Assembly (NCBI RefSeq): GCF_030944405.1
Contig: NZ_CP132339.1
Coordinates: 2,232,001-2,296,000 of the forward strand
Direction of reading: 5' to 3'
Length of the DNA stretch: 64,000 bases
Origin: Janthinobacterium sp. J1-1
GTDB taxonomy: Bacteria; Pseudomonadota; Gammaproteobacteria; Burkholderiales; Burkholderiaceae_D
Shown: positions 32,566 through 41,934 of the stretch, one piece after another
How the letters are laid out: the number at the start of each line of letters is the position of its first letter
Numbering within the stretch: the first letter of the stretch is position 1
The notes under the pieces: model-generated
Told to the model about the DNA's origin: nothing
Database searches by the model: none
What the model saw: only the letters and a program-made list of their open reading frames with translations
Made by a program: the position numbers and the translations under genes

Positions 32566-34692
32566 TCAGGCGGCCGCGCGCGGCTGCCCGTTCTGCGGTC
32601 CCGGCACCACATTCAAGTCGACCACGCCGTCGCGCCAGGCGCGTTCCAGGTCTTGCTCCACCACTTCCAGGGTCGTGCCTTCCATTTGCTGAAATCCCCG
32701 CACGCCATACGCGCGGTTGCGTCCGTGCGCCTTGGCCAGGTACAGCGCCATGTCGACCAGGTTGACGCTGCGCTCCCAGGACAGCGGCTGGCCCAGCGGC
32801 GCCAGGGGGTAGGGCGCAAAGCCGATCGACACGTGGACATGGATGGCCTGGCCCTGGTAGACCACGCCTTGCGCCGCGATGCCGTCCAGTACTCTTGCCG
32901 CGATATGGTCCAGGCTGCCGCGCGTGACCGATGGCAAAAAGGCGAGGAACTCTTCGCCGCCCCAGCGCACGATCATGTCCGTTTCGCGCAACACCTCATG
33001 CAGGGTGGCGGCGATGGTGGTCAGCACCAGGTCGCCCGCCGCATGGCCGTGCTGATCGTTGATCTGCTTGAAATGGTCGACATCGAGCAGGAACATGGCG
33101 CCCACCAGGTCGCTGTCCTTCTGCACGCCAGGCACCGGCGGCACGCCCGCGTGGCGGCGCATGAAGTCCTGGAAGTGGCGCCGGTTGTACAGGGCGGTGA
33201 GGGGGTCGCGCGAACTCTGGTGCGCCAGTTCCTGGTTCTTTTCCTTCAACTGCACATTCGCGTGGCGCACCTTGCGGTACAGCAGGCCGACGATGACGGC
33301 CGCCAGCGCCATCACCAGCGCCAGCAGCCACCAGATGCGCTGTTGCAGGCGCCGGTTGTCCAGTTCGGCGCTCTTGACCTGGTTCTCTCGGCTCAGCAGT
33401 TCAATCTGGCGCTGCTTTTTTTCTGTCTGGTATTTTTCCTGCAATTCATACACGGCTTTTTGCCGCTGCTGTTCGAACAGCTGGCTGGAAATCTTGCGTT
33501 CGCGGTGATAGGCCGTCACGGCACCCTTCATGTCGCCGGCCTTTTCCAGCACCATGCCGTATTCCAGCAGCACCGCTTGCAGGTCGGGCTTGTTGTCCAT
33601 CAGATCGTAATAGGCCAGCCCGGTTTCCACGCTGCGCTTGCCTTCCTCGTGACGGCCCAGGCCGATCAGGGCCTGGCCGATATTCAGGCGCGCCGTCGCT
33701 TGCACGTCGTCATTGCGCACCAGGCGCGCAGCGGCGATGGCCTCGTTGGCGTAGCTCAAGGCGCGCTGGAAATCGCCTTGCTTCAGGTAGCTGTCCGACA
33801 GGTTGACGAGGGTGGTCGCCACCATGGTCCTGGCGCCCAGCTGGCGCTCCAGCGCCAGCGCTTCGAGCAGGGCGCGCTGGCCGCGGCGTGGCTGGCTGGC
33901 GTCCAGCGCCAGGCCGTATTCGGTATTCTTTGCCTGCGCCAGGCGCCCGGGCGACTCCAGCTTGCCGGCCACGGCCAGCAATTCGTCGAGCACCTTGAAG
34001 CCCTTGTCATAGTCGCGCATCTGCGTGTACAGCAGGGTCAAGGCATTCAAGGCGGCCGCCAGTGTGGCGGGCGATTTGCTCAGGCGCGCCAGGTCGACCG
34101 CCGTCTGCAGCTTGGCCAGCGCGGGCGGAAAATTGCCTTCCTCGGCCCAGGACTGGCCGGCGCTGATGGTGGCCTGCACGCGCACTTGCAAGTCGTCGGT
34201 ACGGTTGGCGATGGTTTCCGCCTCGAAGGCGAACAAATGGGAGGCGCGCCGCTCGCTCAGGGCAAAACTGATATACGCCTTGCTGAGCATGGCCTTGGCC
34301 AGCGCCACGTCATTCTTGTGCCTGGTGGCATCCAGAATCAGGTCTTCGGTCAGCTGCAGGGCAATATCGTTCTGCCCCAGCCGCATATGGGCATTGCTGA
34401 GCTGGGTGATATATTCCGCGCGCAGCGCCAGCGGCGCACTGAAGGCCTCGATTTCGATCTCTTTCAGGTGCTGCAGGGCGCGTTCCGGCACGAAGCGGCC
34501 TTCCTCGCGCAGGGCGTCCAGCCGCTGCTGCAAATGGGGGCTGGCACCGGCCGGCACGGGCAACAGGCAGCCCAGCGCCAGCAGCCACTGTGCTGCGCGC
34601 CGGCTACCTTGCCATGCTGCCCCATTCCGTATGCCTGCCAATGCCCGCTCCCGACTTGCTACTTGTTTGCAAGTAATTATATTCTGTTGCAA
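32566..34692 (-). CDS. TPR-containing diguanylate cyclase
   Basis: 708-residue c-di-GMP synthase. A signal peptide (about 32-50) leads to a periplasmic sensor of many TPR units (about 55-400, e.g. LGQNDIALQLTEDLILDA), a coiled coil, one transmembrane helix (about 458-478) and a cytoplasmic GGDEF domain (about 500-670). The active site is GGEEF, and RETD five residues before it is an intact inhibitory I-site. So it should make c-di-GMP and be feedback-inhibited. The start is a TTG at 34692 with GGA upstream; another TTG at 34641 is possible, and no ATG exists before the signal peptide. The sensor input is unknown. Confidence 0.88.
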   Translation of the reverse strand: MQQNIITCKQVASRERALAGIRNGAAWQGSRRAAQWLLALGCLLPVPAGASPHLQQRLDALREEGRFVPERALQHLKEIEIEAFSAPLALRAEYITQLSNAHMRLGQNDIALQLTEDLILDATRHKNDVALAKAMLSKAYISFALSERRASHLFAFEAETIANRTDDLQVRVQATISAGQSWAEEGNFPPALAKLQTAVDLARLSKSPATLAAALNALTLLYTQMRDYDKGFKVLDELLAVAGKLESPGRLAQAKNTEYGLALDASQPRRGQRALLEALALERQLGARTMVATTLVNLSDSYLKQGDFQRALSYANEAIAAARLVRNDDVQATARLNIGQALIGLGRHEEGKRSVETGLAYYDLMDNKPDLQAVLLEYGMVLEKAGDMKGAVTAYHRERKISSQLFEQQRQKAVYELQEKYQTEKKQRQIELLSRENQVKSAELDNRRLQQRIWWLLALVMALAAVIVGLLYRKVRHANVQLKEKNQELAHQSSRDPLTALYNRRHFQDFMRRHAGVPPVPGVQKDSDLVGAMFLLDVDHFKQINDQHGHAAGDLVLTTIAATLHEVLRETDMIVRWGGEEFLAFLPSVTRGSLDHIAARVLDGIAAQGVVYQGQAIHVHVSIGFAPYPLAPLGQPLSWERSVNLVDMALYLAKAHGRNRAYGVRGFQQMEGTTLEVVEQDLERAWRDGVVDLNVVPGPQNGQPRAAA

Positions 34693-34760
34693 TCAAGAAA
34701 TTCCGAGCGCTCTCTACATTTTCCGCAAAGTGCACACTTTTGCTGTCGGCAGGTAAACTT

Positions 34761-36548
34761 CTATTGAGCCAGCTGCTGCAGCAGATAAAGACGCTGGTAC
34801 AAGCCGCCGTCGACCTGCATCAGCTGTTCATGCGGCCCCGCTTCCGTGATGCGGCCGTGGTTCAGCACGATGATGGTGTCGGCATCGCGGATGGTCGACA
34901 GGCGGTGCGCAATGGCGATGATGGTCACCTTGCCGCGCAATTCGTTCAGCGCCAGCTGCACGATCTGCTCGGTCTGGCTGTCGATGCGCGAGGTCGCTTC
35001 GTCCAGCAGCAGGATGCGCGGCTGGCCGGCCAGCGCGCGGGCGATCGCGATCAGCTGCTTCTGGCCCGACGACAGCCGCGAACCGCCTTCGCCCAGCGGC
35101 GTGTCGTAGCCGTGTTCCAGCGCCGCGATAAAGTCGTGCGCATGGGCCGCGCGCGCCGCCTGCTCGATCTGCGCCTGGCTGTAGCCGCGCCCCATGTCGA
35201 TGTTGTCGCGCGCCGACGCCGCCAGCAGGAAGGGGTCTTGCGGCACCAGCCCGACGTCGGCGCGGAAGCGCTCGTTGTCTATGCTGTCCAGCGCCATGCC
35301 GTTGATGGCGATGCGGCCTTGCGCCACCGGGTAGAAGCGCAGCAGCAGGGAGAGCAGGGTGGACTTGCCGCTGCCCGTGTGGCCGACGATGCCGAAGAAG
35401 GCGCCTTGCAGTATCGTCAGTGACAGGTCGTGCAGCACCGGCTGGTTTTCCACATAGGCGAACGTCAGGTGCTCGATGGCCACCGCCGGCGTGCCTGCGG
35501 CGATTGCGCTGTCAGGCGCGCCGGCGGCCTTGCCCGGCGCATGTTCCAGCGCCTGGCGCTCGTCGAGCAGGGCCGAGACGCGGGCGGTGGCCACCACCGA
35601 CTGCTGCAGCTGGCTGAACTGCATGGTGATCTGGATCAGCGGCTCGATCACGCGCGCGATATAGCTGATGAACGCATACAGCACGCCCACTTCCACGGCG
35701 CCCATCTCGCGCTGGCCGAAGCTGAAGATGACCACCGCCAGCAGCACGATATTGAGCATGTCGAGCGCGGGGCGCAGCAGCCAGGCGTTGGCCCGCAGTT
35801 CGTGCATGCGCGCCGCGTAATGGTCCTGGTTGATGCCGGCAAAGCGCTGGCCGAAGCGGCGCTCGGCATTGTTCGCCTGCAGCACGCTCATGCCGCCGAT
35901 CGATTCGGCGATCTGGCCGTTGATCTCGCTGCGCAGCGCGCGCGCGCGGGTCACGGCCGGCGCGCTCCAGCGCTGGTACAGGAAGACGATCACCAGCACC
36001 GCCGGCAGCAGCGCCAGCACGATCAGCATCAGCCGCCAGTCGAGAAAAGCCATGGCGGCCATGGTGCCGATCAGGACGATCGAGCTGTCGAGGATCACGA
36101 ACAGCACCTGCACGTACAAGGACTTCACGGCTTCGGTGTCGTTGGTGACGCGGCTGACCAGCTGGCCCGTGATGGCGCGGTCAAAGAACGCCATCGGCAG
36201 GCGCAGCACGTGCTGGTACACGGCTACACGCAGGCGCTGCACCGAACGCATCGCCAGGCCGGAGAGTCGCACCAGCTGCAGGTAGCGCAGGCCGGAAGCG
36301 ATCCAGCCGGTCAGCAGGCATCCGCCCAGCAGCAGCGACATGCGGGTCCAGTCCAGGTTGCGCGGCAGCAGGTGCTGGTCGATCAGGGCCTTGCCCAGGA
36401 TCGGGCCCGTCACTTCCAGCGCGGCGGCGATGATCAGCCAGAATGTCGCCCAGTACAGGTGACGCAGGTCGGGCGCGGCGGCGCGGCGCAACAGGCCGAT
36501 CGCCTGCATCGCCTGGCGGCGCACATTGTCCTGCGGGTTGGCTTGCAC
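34761..36548 (-). CDS. ABC exporter subunit, MdlB-like
   Basis: About 595-residue fused permease/ATPase, the second half of a heterodimeric exporter. Six transmembrane helices (residues about 20-320) precede a nucleotide-binding domain with Walker A GHTGSGKST, a signature LSSGQKQ and Walker B LLLDEATSRID; the catalytic Glu is present. I use the GTG at 36548, 4 bp after the partner stop; an ATG at 36614 inside the partner gene is possible. Family members export peptides, lipids or drugs; substrate unknown. Confidence 0.88.
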   Translation of the reverse strand: MQANPQDNVRRQAMQAIGLLRRAAAPDLRHLYWATFWLIIAAALEVTGPILGKALIDQHLLPRNLDWTRMSLLLGGCLLTGWIASGLRYLQLVRLSGLAMRSVQRLRVAVYQHVLRLPMAFFDRAITGQLVSRVTNDTEAVKSLYVQVLFVILDSSIVLIGTMAAMAFLDWRLMLIVLALLPAVLVIVFLYQRWSAPAVTRARALRSEINGQIAESIGGMSVLQANNAERRFGQRFAGINQDHYAARMHELRANAWLLRPALDMLNIVLLAVVIFSFGQREMGAVEVGVLYAFISYIARVIEPLIQITMQFSQLQQSVVATARVSALLDERQALEHAPGKAAGAPDSAIAAGTPAVAIEHLTFAYVENQPVLHDLSLTILQGAFFGIVGHTGSGKSTLLSLLLRFYPVAQGRIAINGMALDSIDNERFRADVGLVPQDPFLLAASARDNIDMGRGYSQAQIEQAARAAHAHDFIAALEHGYDTPLGEGGSRLSSGQKQLIAIARALAGQPRILLLDEATSRIDSQTEQIVQLALNELRGKVTIIAIAHRLSTIRDADTIIVLNHGRITEAGPHEQLMQVDGGLYQRLYLLQQLAQ

Positions 36549-36552
36549 GGTG

Positions 36553-38304
36553 TCAGTTGGCGTCAAGGCTGGCCTCCAGTTGTTGATAGCGCCACTGGCT
36601 GGCATACCAGCCATCGTGCTGCAGCAGTTGTTCGTGGTTGCCCGCTTCCGTGATGCGCCCGTCGCGCAGGACCAGGATCAGGTCGGCGTTGACGACGGCG
36701 CTCAGGCGGTGGCTGGCGATAATGGCGCTGCGCTCGGGGCGTGCGCGCCGCAGTGTTTCCAGGTGCTGCAGGATGCGCGTCTCGGTGCCCGTGTCGACGG
36801 CCGACAGGGCGTCGTCCAGCAGCAGCAGGTCGTTGTCGGCCAACAGGGCCCGGGCGATCGCCACGCGCTGGCGCTGGCCACCAGACAAGGTAATGCCTTT
36901 TTCACCGACATGGGTTTCATAGCCGTCGGGGAACTGCAGAATATCGGTGTGGATGTCGGCCAGTTCGGCCGCATGTTCCACTTCGGCGCGCGTGGCGCCG
37001 GGGCGGGCCAGCGCGATATTGTCGGCGATCGTCGCCGAAAACAAAAACGATTCCTGCGGAACCCAGCTGATCGCCGCGCGCAGCGCATGCAGGGTATAGT
37101 CGGCCAGCGGCTGCCCGCTCCAGGTGGCCTGGCCTGATTGCGGCGTGACCTGGCGCAGCAGCACGCGCAGCAGGGTCGACTTGCCGCTGCCGGTGGGGCC
37201 CACCAGGCCCAGGGTCTGGCCCGGTTCCAGCCGCAGCGCGATGTCGGCCAGCGCGGGCGTGGTCTGGCCCGCATAGGCAAAGCCGACCTGCTCCAGCAGC
37301 AAGGGGCCGGGTGGCAGCGTGGCGATGGTGCCGTGGTCGTCGATGGCCAGCGGCGCGTCCAGCATCGGCTGCAGGCGCTGCCAGGCGGCGCGGCCCCGTT
37401 CGATCAGCGACAGCACCCAGCCGGCCGCGAACATTGGCCAGATCAGCTGGCCCAGGTACATGGAAAAACTGGTCAGCGCGCCGATGGTCAATTGATCGTG
37501 CCAGACCAGGTAGCCGCCCAGGCCCAGGGTCAGGGCGGTGGCGGCGGTCAGGGTCAGGCCGACGGCCGGTTCATACGCCGCTTCCCAGCGCTGCGCCGTC
37601 AGGCTGGCGTTGGCCGCGTGGCCGGCCAGGGTGGAAAACTGCGCGCTGCTGCGCTGTTCCAGGCCCAGCGCGCGCAAGGTGCGCACGCCCGACAAGGACT
37701 CCTGCACATGGTCGTTCAGCGCCGAAAAACGTTGCAGCGAATCGGTCGATGCCGTATGGATATGGCTGGAAATGCGCCAGAAGGCCAGTCCCATCAGCGG
37801 AAAGGGCAACAGGGCGATGCAGGCCAGGCGCCAGTCCACGCCCAGCAGCATGATGCCCAGTACCATGAGCAAGGTCAGGGTGCCGTCGAAGCCGGCCAGC
37901 ATCGCTTCGCCGGCCGCCATTTCGATGGCGTCGATATCATTGGTGGCCAGCGCCATCAGGTCGCCCGTGCGCTGGCCCTGGTAGAACGAGGCACCCTGCT
38001 GCGACATGCGCGTGTAGAAACGCGTGCGCAGCATCACGCCCAGCTGATAGGCGGCCTTGAACAGGGTGATGCGCCAGCCCACGCGCAGGAAATAGATGGC
38101 CACGCCGACCGCGAGCAGGGTCAGCAATTCCAGCCACAGCTGGGACATGCTCATCTGGTGGGCGGCCAGCGCGTCGATGATGGCGCCGATGCGGCGCGGT
38201 ATCCAGACGGTCAATGTGGCCACGCCGGTCAGCATGACGGCGGCGGCGGCGTAGGCCGGCCAATGCTGGCGCACGAAGCCGGCGATGAGCCTCGATAAAC
38301 TCAT
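36553..38304 (-). CDS. ABC exporter subunit, MdlA-like (degenerate catalytic site)
   Basis: 583-residue partner of the next gene. Permease half with six helices (from about residue 19), then an ATPase domain with Walker A GPTGSGKST, signature LSGGQRQ and Walker B LLLLDDALSAVD. The residue after the Walker B Asp is Asp, where active ABC ATPases have Glu, so this site should hydrolyse poorly, as in known heterodimeric exporters such as TM287/288. The ATG at 38304 has an AAAGGTAAC site. A second frame upstream is open but not translated. Confidence 0.9.
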   Translation of the reverse strand: MSLSRLIAGFVRQHWPAYAAAAVMLTGVATLTVWIPRRIGAIIDALAAHQMSMSQLWLELLTLLAVGVAIYFLRVGWRITLFKAAYQLGVMLRTRFYTRMSQQGASFYQGQRTGDLMALATNDIDAIEMAAGEAMLAGFDGTLTLLMVLGIMLLGVDWRLACIALLPFPLMGLAFWRISSHIHTASTDSLQRFSALNDHVQESLSGVRTLRALGLEQRSSAQFSTLAGHAANASLTAQRWEAAYEPAVGLTLTAATALTLGLGGYLVWHDQLTIGALTSFSMYLGQLIWPMFAAGWVLSLIERGRAAWQRLQPMLDAPLAIDDHGTIATLPPGPLLLEQVGFAYAGQTTPALADIALRLEPGQTLGLVGPTGSGKSTLLRVLLRQVTPQSGQATWSGQPLADYTLHALRAAISWVPQESFLFSATIADNIALARPGATRAEVEHAAELADIHTDILQFPDGYETHVGEKGITLSGGQRQRVAIARALLADNDLLLLDDALSAVDTGTETRILQHLETLRRARPERSAIIASHRLSAVVNADLILVLRDGRITEAGNHEQLLQHDGWYASQWRYQQLEASLDAN

Positions 38305-38509
38305 GGTTACCTTTGTCTTGTGTTGGTTTGTTAGCGGGGTGTCGCGGGGCGGACGGAAGAGGCGCGCGGACGGAAAGTTCGCACAGGATACAACAAGGCG
38401 GGAAAACGCGCTGCGCGCCAAGGCGCATGTAGCGTGCAAAAAACACAACAAAAGCGCGCAAAAAACGGGCCGTAGCCCGTTGCGGTCCTGCACCAGGGTT
38501 GACTGGTGA

Positions 38510-39223
38510 CTACTTGCGCTTGCCTTTCGGCGCAGGCTGGACCACGGCCTTGCTGGGGCCGCCTTGCTTGACGGCCGGTTTGCTGCTTGCCGGTGCCGGC
38601 GCCGCCTTGGCCGTGGCTTTCACGGCGGCAGGCGCTTTGGCGGACGCTGGTGCGATGGCGGCCGGCGCCGAGGCGGCGATCGGCAAGGTGGCGGTCAGTG
38701 GCAATGGCGCTGGCGCGGCCGCTTCCGGCTCGGCGACGGGGGCCAGGAGGGCGGCCGGGGCCGGGGCTGGTTCCGGTACCGGTTCCGGAGCGGGCGCCGC
38801 GACGGCGGCGGGCACCTCGACGATGGCCTCGACCTCGACCTGTGCCGGCGCGCTCGCGGGCGCGGCCGCTGCTGCTGCCAGCGGGCTGGCGCCAGCGATA
38901 CTCGCCTTGGCCGCTTCCAGCAATTGCGCCTGGGTGCCGGAGGCGATGCCGAACAGCTGGCGGCTGTAGGCCAGCACGCTCTCGATGCCGGGCTGGGCCT
39001 GGCTGGTGCTGTAGCTGAGGAATTCACGCGCATCGTGCGCCGCCAGCAGGTGCTGCGCCGTGTCCGCCGTCCTGGCGATGGCGGCCTTGCTCGCATCGAG
39101 GTGAAGGGCGATGATTTTTTCGGCGCCATCGAAGGCCTGATGGCTCAGGGTATTGAAAAGTTGCAACTGCGTTTCCCATTGCGATTTCGCCGCGCTGGAT
39201 AACTGTTCTGGAAGCGGAAACAT
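38510..39223 (-). CDS. phaP: Phasin (PHA-granule protein)
   Basis: 237-residue phasin. The first 115 residues match the PHB/PHA granule-coating family: FPLPEQLSSAAKSQWETQL, FDGAEKIIALHLDASKAAI, REFLSYSTSQAQPG, YSRQLFGIASGTQ. The last 120 residues are an Ala/Pro-rich tail ending in the basic KGKRK, longer than in the standard PhaP. It coats polyhydroxyalkanoate granules and controls their size. A strong AAGGAG site precedes the ATG. The upstream gap contains the 10-mer TGCAGTGCAA, a candidate for the PhaR repressor. No PHA synthase gene is in the window. Confidence 0.88.
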   Translation of the reverse strand: MFPLPEQLSSAAKSQWETQLQLFNTLSHQAFDGAEKIIALHLDASKAAIARTADTAQHLLAAHDAREFLSYSTSQAQPGIESVLAYSRQLFGIASGTQAQLLEAAKASIAGASPLAAAAAAPASAPAQVEVEAIVEVPAAVAAPAPEPVPEPAPAPAALLAPVAEPEAAAPAPLPLTATLPIAASAPAAIAPASAKAPAAVKATAKAAPAPASSKPAVKQGGPSKAVVQPAPKGKRK

Positions 39224-39566
39224 ATTTACTCCTTGGTCCGGATTAAAATGCTGGCAAAACGCTGGTCACATCCTGTCCGCGTTTTGTAGAGTTTTGATGA
39301 TGATTAAGCGTTGTGCCTGCCTGTTTTGATGCAACGCAATATGAATATTCTAGCGGTGATTCGTGTTGGTTGAAAGCTATTTCGAATGGTGCGGTGGCCG
39401 TGCCACATGACTATCCATCGGCTTTTGCCTTATTCAGGGATATTTGCGGCCGCGCAACATGCTTGTTTTATGTTTATGCTGTTGCCTTGGTTTTAATTTA
39501 TATTCGTGCAGTGCAACATCGTGCTCTGCCGCCGCCTCATCCCGCCACTCTCTTGCCAGGAAAACC
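39224..39566. promoter_or_regulatory. 343-bp divergent gap between phasin and codA
   Basis: No gene is convincing here. This AT-richer gap must hold the promoters of the phasin (minus strand) and codA (plus strand) genes. It carries TGCAGTGCAA at 39507-39516, identical to the copy at 14256-14265, plus ATGCAACGCAATATG (39330-39344) as a related sequence. These look like binding sites but no regulator is assigned with certainty. Confidence 0.45.
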
Positions 39567-40841
39567 ATGGACCTCGTTATCCGCAACGCCAGCCTGCCCG
39601 ATGGGCGCAAGTCGATCGATATCGCCATCGAGCATGGCCGCATCGCCGCCGTCGGGCCCGCCTTGCCCATCACGGGCGGGCGCGAAATCGATGCGCAGGG
39701 CGACCTCGTCACGCCGCCGTTCGTCGACGCCCACTTCCATATGGACGCCACGCTCAGCTACGGCCTGCCGCGCGTCAACGCGTCCGGCACCTTGCTGGAG
39801 GGCATCGCGCTATGGGGCGAGCTGAAGCCCGAGCTGACCCAGCAGGCGCTGGTCGAGCGCGCGTTGCAGTATTGCGACTGGGCCGTGGCGCGCGGCCTGC
39901 TGGCCATCCGTTCCCACGTCGACATCTGCGATCCGCGCCTGCTGGCGGTCGAAGCGCTGCTCGATGTCAAGCGGCAAGTGGCGCCGTATCTCGATCTGCA
40001 GCTGGTGGCGTTTCCGCAGGACGGCATCCTGCGCAGCCCGAACGCTTTCGATAACCTGAAACGGGCGATCGCCATGGGTGTCGACGTGGTCGGCGGCATC
40101 CCGCATTTCGAGCGCACCATGGCCGACGGCGCCGAGTCGGTGCGCCTGCTGTGCGAATACGCCTGCGAGCAGGGGCTGATGGTCGACATGCATTGCGACG
40201 AATCGGACGACCCGCTGTCGCGCCATATCGAAACCCTGGCCTTCCACGCGCAGCGCCTCGGCATGCAGGGCCGGGTGACCGGCTCGCACCTCACCTCCAT
40301 GCACTCGATGGACAATTATTATGTGAGCAAGCTGCTGCCCCTGATCCGCGAAGCGGGCGTGGCGGCGATCGCCAACCCGCTGATCAACATCACCCTGCAG
40401 GGCCGCCACGACAGCTATCCGAAACGGCGCGGCATGATGCGCGTGCCCGAGATGCTGGCGGCCGGCATCCCGGTTGCCTTCGGCCACGACTGCGTGATGG
40501 ACCCGTGGTACAGCCTGGGCTCGGGCGACATGCTGGAAGTGGCGCACATGGGCCTGCACGTGGCGCAGATGACGGGCCAGCAAGCCATTCACGACTGCTT
40601 CCTGGCGGTGACCGAAACGCCGGCCGCCATCCTGGGCCTGGACGGTTACGGCATCGCGCCCGGCTGCCATGCCGACCTGGTGATCCTTGATTGCGGCTCC
40701 ACCGTGGAAGCGCTGCGCCTGCGCGCGGCACGCCGGCTGGTGCTGCGCCGCGGGCAGGTCATCAGCGAGTCGCCGCGCGCCGGCGCTAGATTGCAACTGC
40801 CGGGCCGGCCCGAAACGGTCAACTTCCGCCTGGCGCGCTGA
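39567..40841 (+). CDS. codA: Cytosine deaminase
   Basis: 424-residue metal-dependent amidohydrolase that turns cytosine into uracil (pyrimidine salvage). The size equals E. coli CodA (427). Metal ligands appear as HxH near 56-58 (DAHFHMDAT), His in MHCDESDD, His in GSHLTSMHS, and Asp in FGHDCVMDPW, in the CodA order. The ATG at 39567 (site CCAGGAAAA) begins the conserved MDLVIRNA. It is followed closely by two GNAT genes. No codB permease is adjacent. Related deaminases on other N-heterocycles cannot be excluded. Confidence 0.88.
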   Translation: MDLVIRNASLPDGRKSIDIAIEHGRIAAVGPALPITGGREIDAQGDLVTPPFVDAHFHMDATLSYGLPRVNASGTLLEGIALWGELKPELTQQALVERALQYCDWAVARGLLAIRSHVDICDPRLLAVEALLDVKRQVAPYLDLQLVAFPQDGILRSPNAFDNLKRAIAMGVDVVGGIPHFERTMADGAESVRLLCEYACEQGLMVDMHCDESDDPLSRHIETLAFHAQRLGMQGRVTGSHLTSMHSMDNYYVSKLLPLIREAGVAAIANPLINITLQGRHDSYPKRRGMMRVPEMLAAGIPVAFGHDCVMDPWYSLGSGDMLEVAHMGLHVAQMTGQQAIHDCFLAVTETPAAILGLDGYGIAPGCHADLVILDCGSTVEALRLRAARRLVLRRGQVISESPRAGARLQLPGRPETVNFRLAR

Positions 40842-40877
40842 TACAATCGGCCATGACTTGTTATCGGGAGCAGCACC

Positions 40878-41396
40878 TTGAAAGAAATTGAACTCCGCCC
40901 GGCCGTCGAGGCCGACTTCGACGCCATGTGGGCAATCTTCCAGGTCCTGGTGGCCGCCGGCGACACCTACACCTTCGATGCCGGCGCCACGCGCGAGGAC
41001 TGCCACGCCTACTGGTTCGGCCCCGGCGTGCAAAGCTTCGTTGCCGTGATGGGCAGCGAGCGCCTGCTGGGCATGTACAAGCTGGTGGCCAACCAGATCG
41101 GCCACGGCAACCATGTGGCCAATGCCTCCTTCATGGTCGACCCGGCCGCGCAGGGCGTGGGCGTGGGCCGCATGATGGGCGTGCACTGCATGCAGGAAGC
41201 GCGCCGCGCCGGTTTCCTGGCGATGCAGTTCAACTTTGTCGTCAGCACCAACCTGGCCGCCGTCACCTTGTGGAAAAAGCTGGGCTTTACGGTGGTCGGC
41301 ACCCTGCCGATGGCGTATCGCCACGCGCAACTGGGCTATGTGGACGCGTATGTGATGTACCAGCTGCTCAGCGATCCGATGCAGTGGCCGGCATGA
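40878..41396 (+). CDS. GNAT acetyltransferase
   Basis: 172-residue acetyl-CoA-dependent N-acyltransferase. The acetyl-CoA motif A is seen as FMVDPAAQGVGVGRMMG (Q/R-x-x-G-x-G), followed by the typical C-terminal NLAAVTLWKKLGF. It starts at TTG with a GGGAG site 36 bp after codA. The 3' end overlaps the next GNAT gene by 4 bp (ATGA). Acceptor unknown. Confidence 0.85.
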   Translation: MKEIELRPAVEADFDAMWAIFQVLVAAGDTYTFDAGATREDCHAYWFGPGVQSFVAVMGSERLLGMYKLVANQIGHGNHVANASFMVDPAAQGVGVGRMMGVHCMQEARRAGFLAMQFNFVVSTNLAAVTLWKKLGFTVVGTLPMAYRHAQLGYVDAYVMYQLLSDPMQWPA

Positions 41397-41905
41397 CGAT
41401 CATGGAAACACCGCGTTTGCGGCTGCGCACCGCCAGCGTCGACGATGCGGCATTCTTCCTCGGCCTGGTGAACGAGCCGACCTGGCTGGCCACCATCGGC
41501 GACCGCCAGATCCATACGGTGGACGCCGCCCGCGCGGCGCTGGAGCAGGGCCCGATCACGCAGCAGCGCGAGCTGGGCTACTCCTTTTATATCGTCGAAC
41601 ATCGCGCTGACGGCGTGGCGATCGGCATGTGCGGCCTGATCAAGCGCGCCACCATGCCCGGCCCCGATATCGGCTACGCCCTGCTGCCCGCGTATTGCGG
41701 CCAGGGCCTGGCCTGGGAAGCGGCATCCGGCGTGCTGCGCCATGCACGCGAGGTGCTGTGCCTGCCTGCGGTGTATGGCCTGGTGTCGCCGCAGAACCAG
41801 CCCTCGATCAATCTGATCAACAAGCTCGGTTTGCGCTTCGAGCGTTTTTCGCGCCAGCCCATCGCTGGCAAGGATATCAATATCTATCGCAAGAGTTTTT
41901 CTTAA
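41393..41905 (+). CDS. GNAT acetyltransferase (RimJ/RimL-like)
   Basis: 170-residue GNAT of the ribosomal-protein acetyltransferase type. It begins METPRLRLRTASVDDAAFF, has the acetyl-CoA loop ALLPAYCGQGLAWEAA and the C-terminal NQPSINLINKLGLRFE. The ATG overlaps the preceding GNAT stop, so codA and both acetyltransferases appear to be one operon. Acceptor unknown. It converges on the ROK gene, 29 bp away. Confidence 0.88.
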   Translation: MTIMETPRLRLRTASVDDAAFFLGLVNEPTWLATIGDRQIHTVDAARAALEQGPITQQRELGYSFYIVEHRADGVAIGMCGLIKRATMPGPDIGYALLPAYCGQGLAWEAASGVLRHAREVLCLPAVYGLVSPQNQPSINLINKLGLRFERFSRQPIAGKDINIYRKSFS

Positions 41906-41934
41906 TCCCTGTAGAGAACAACGCGACAGGACCT

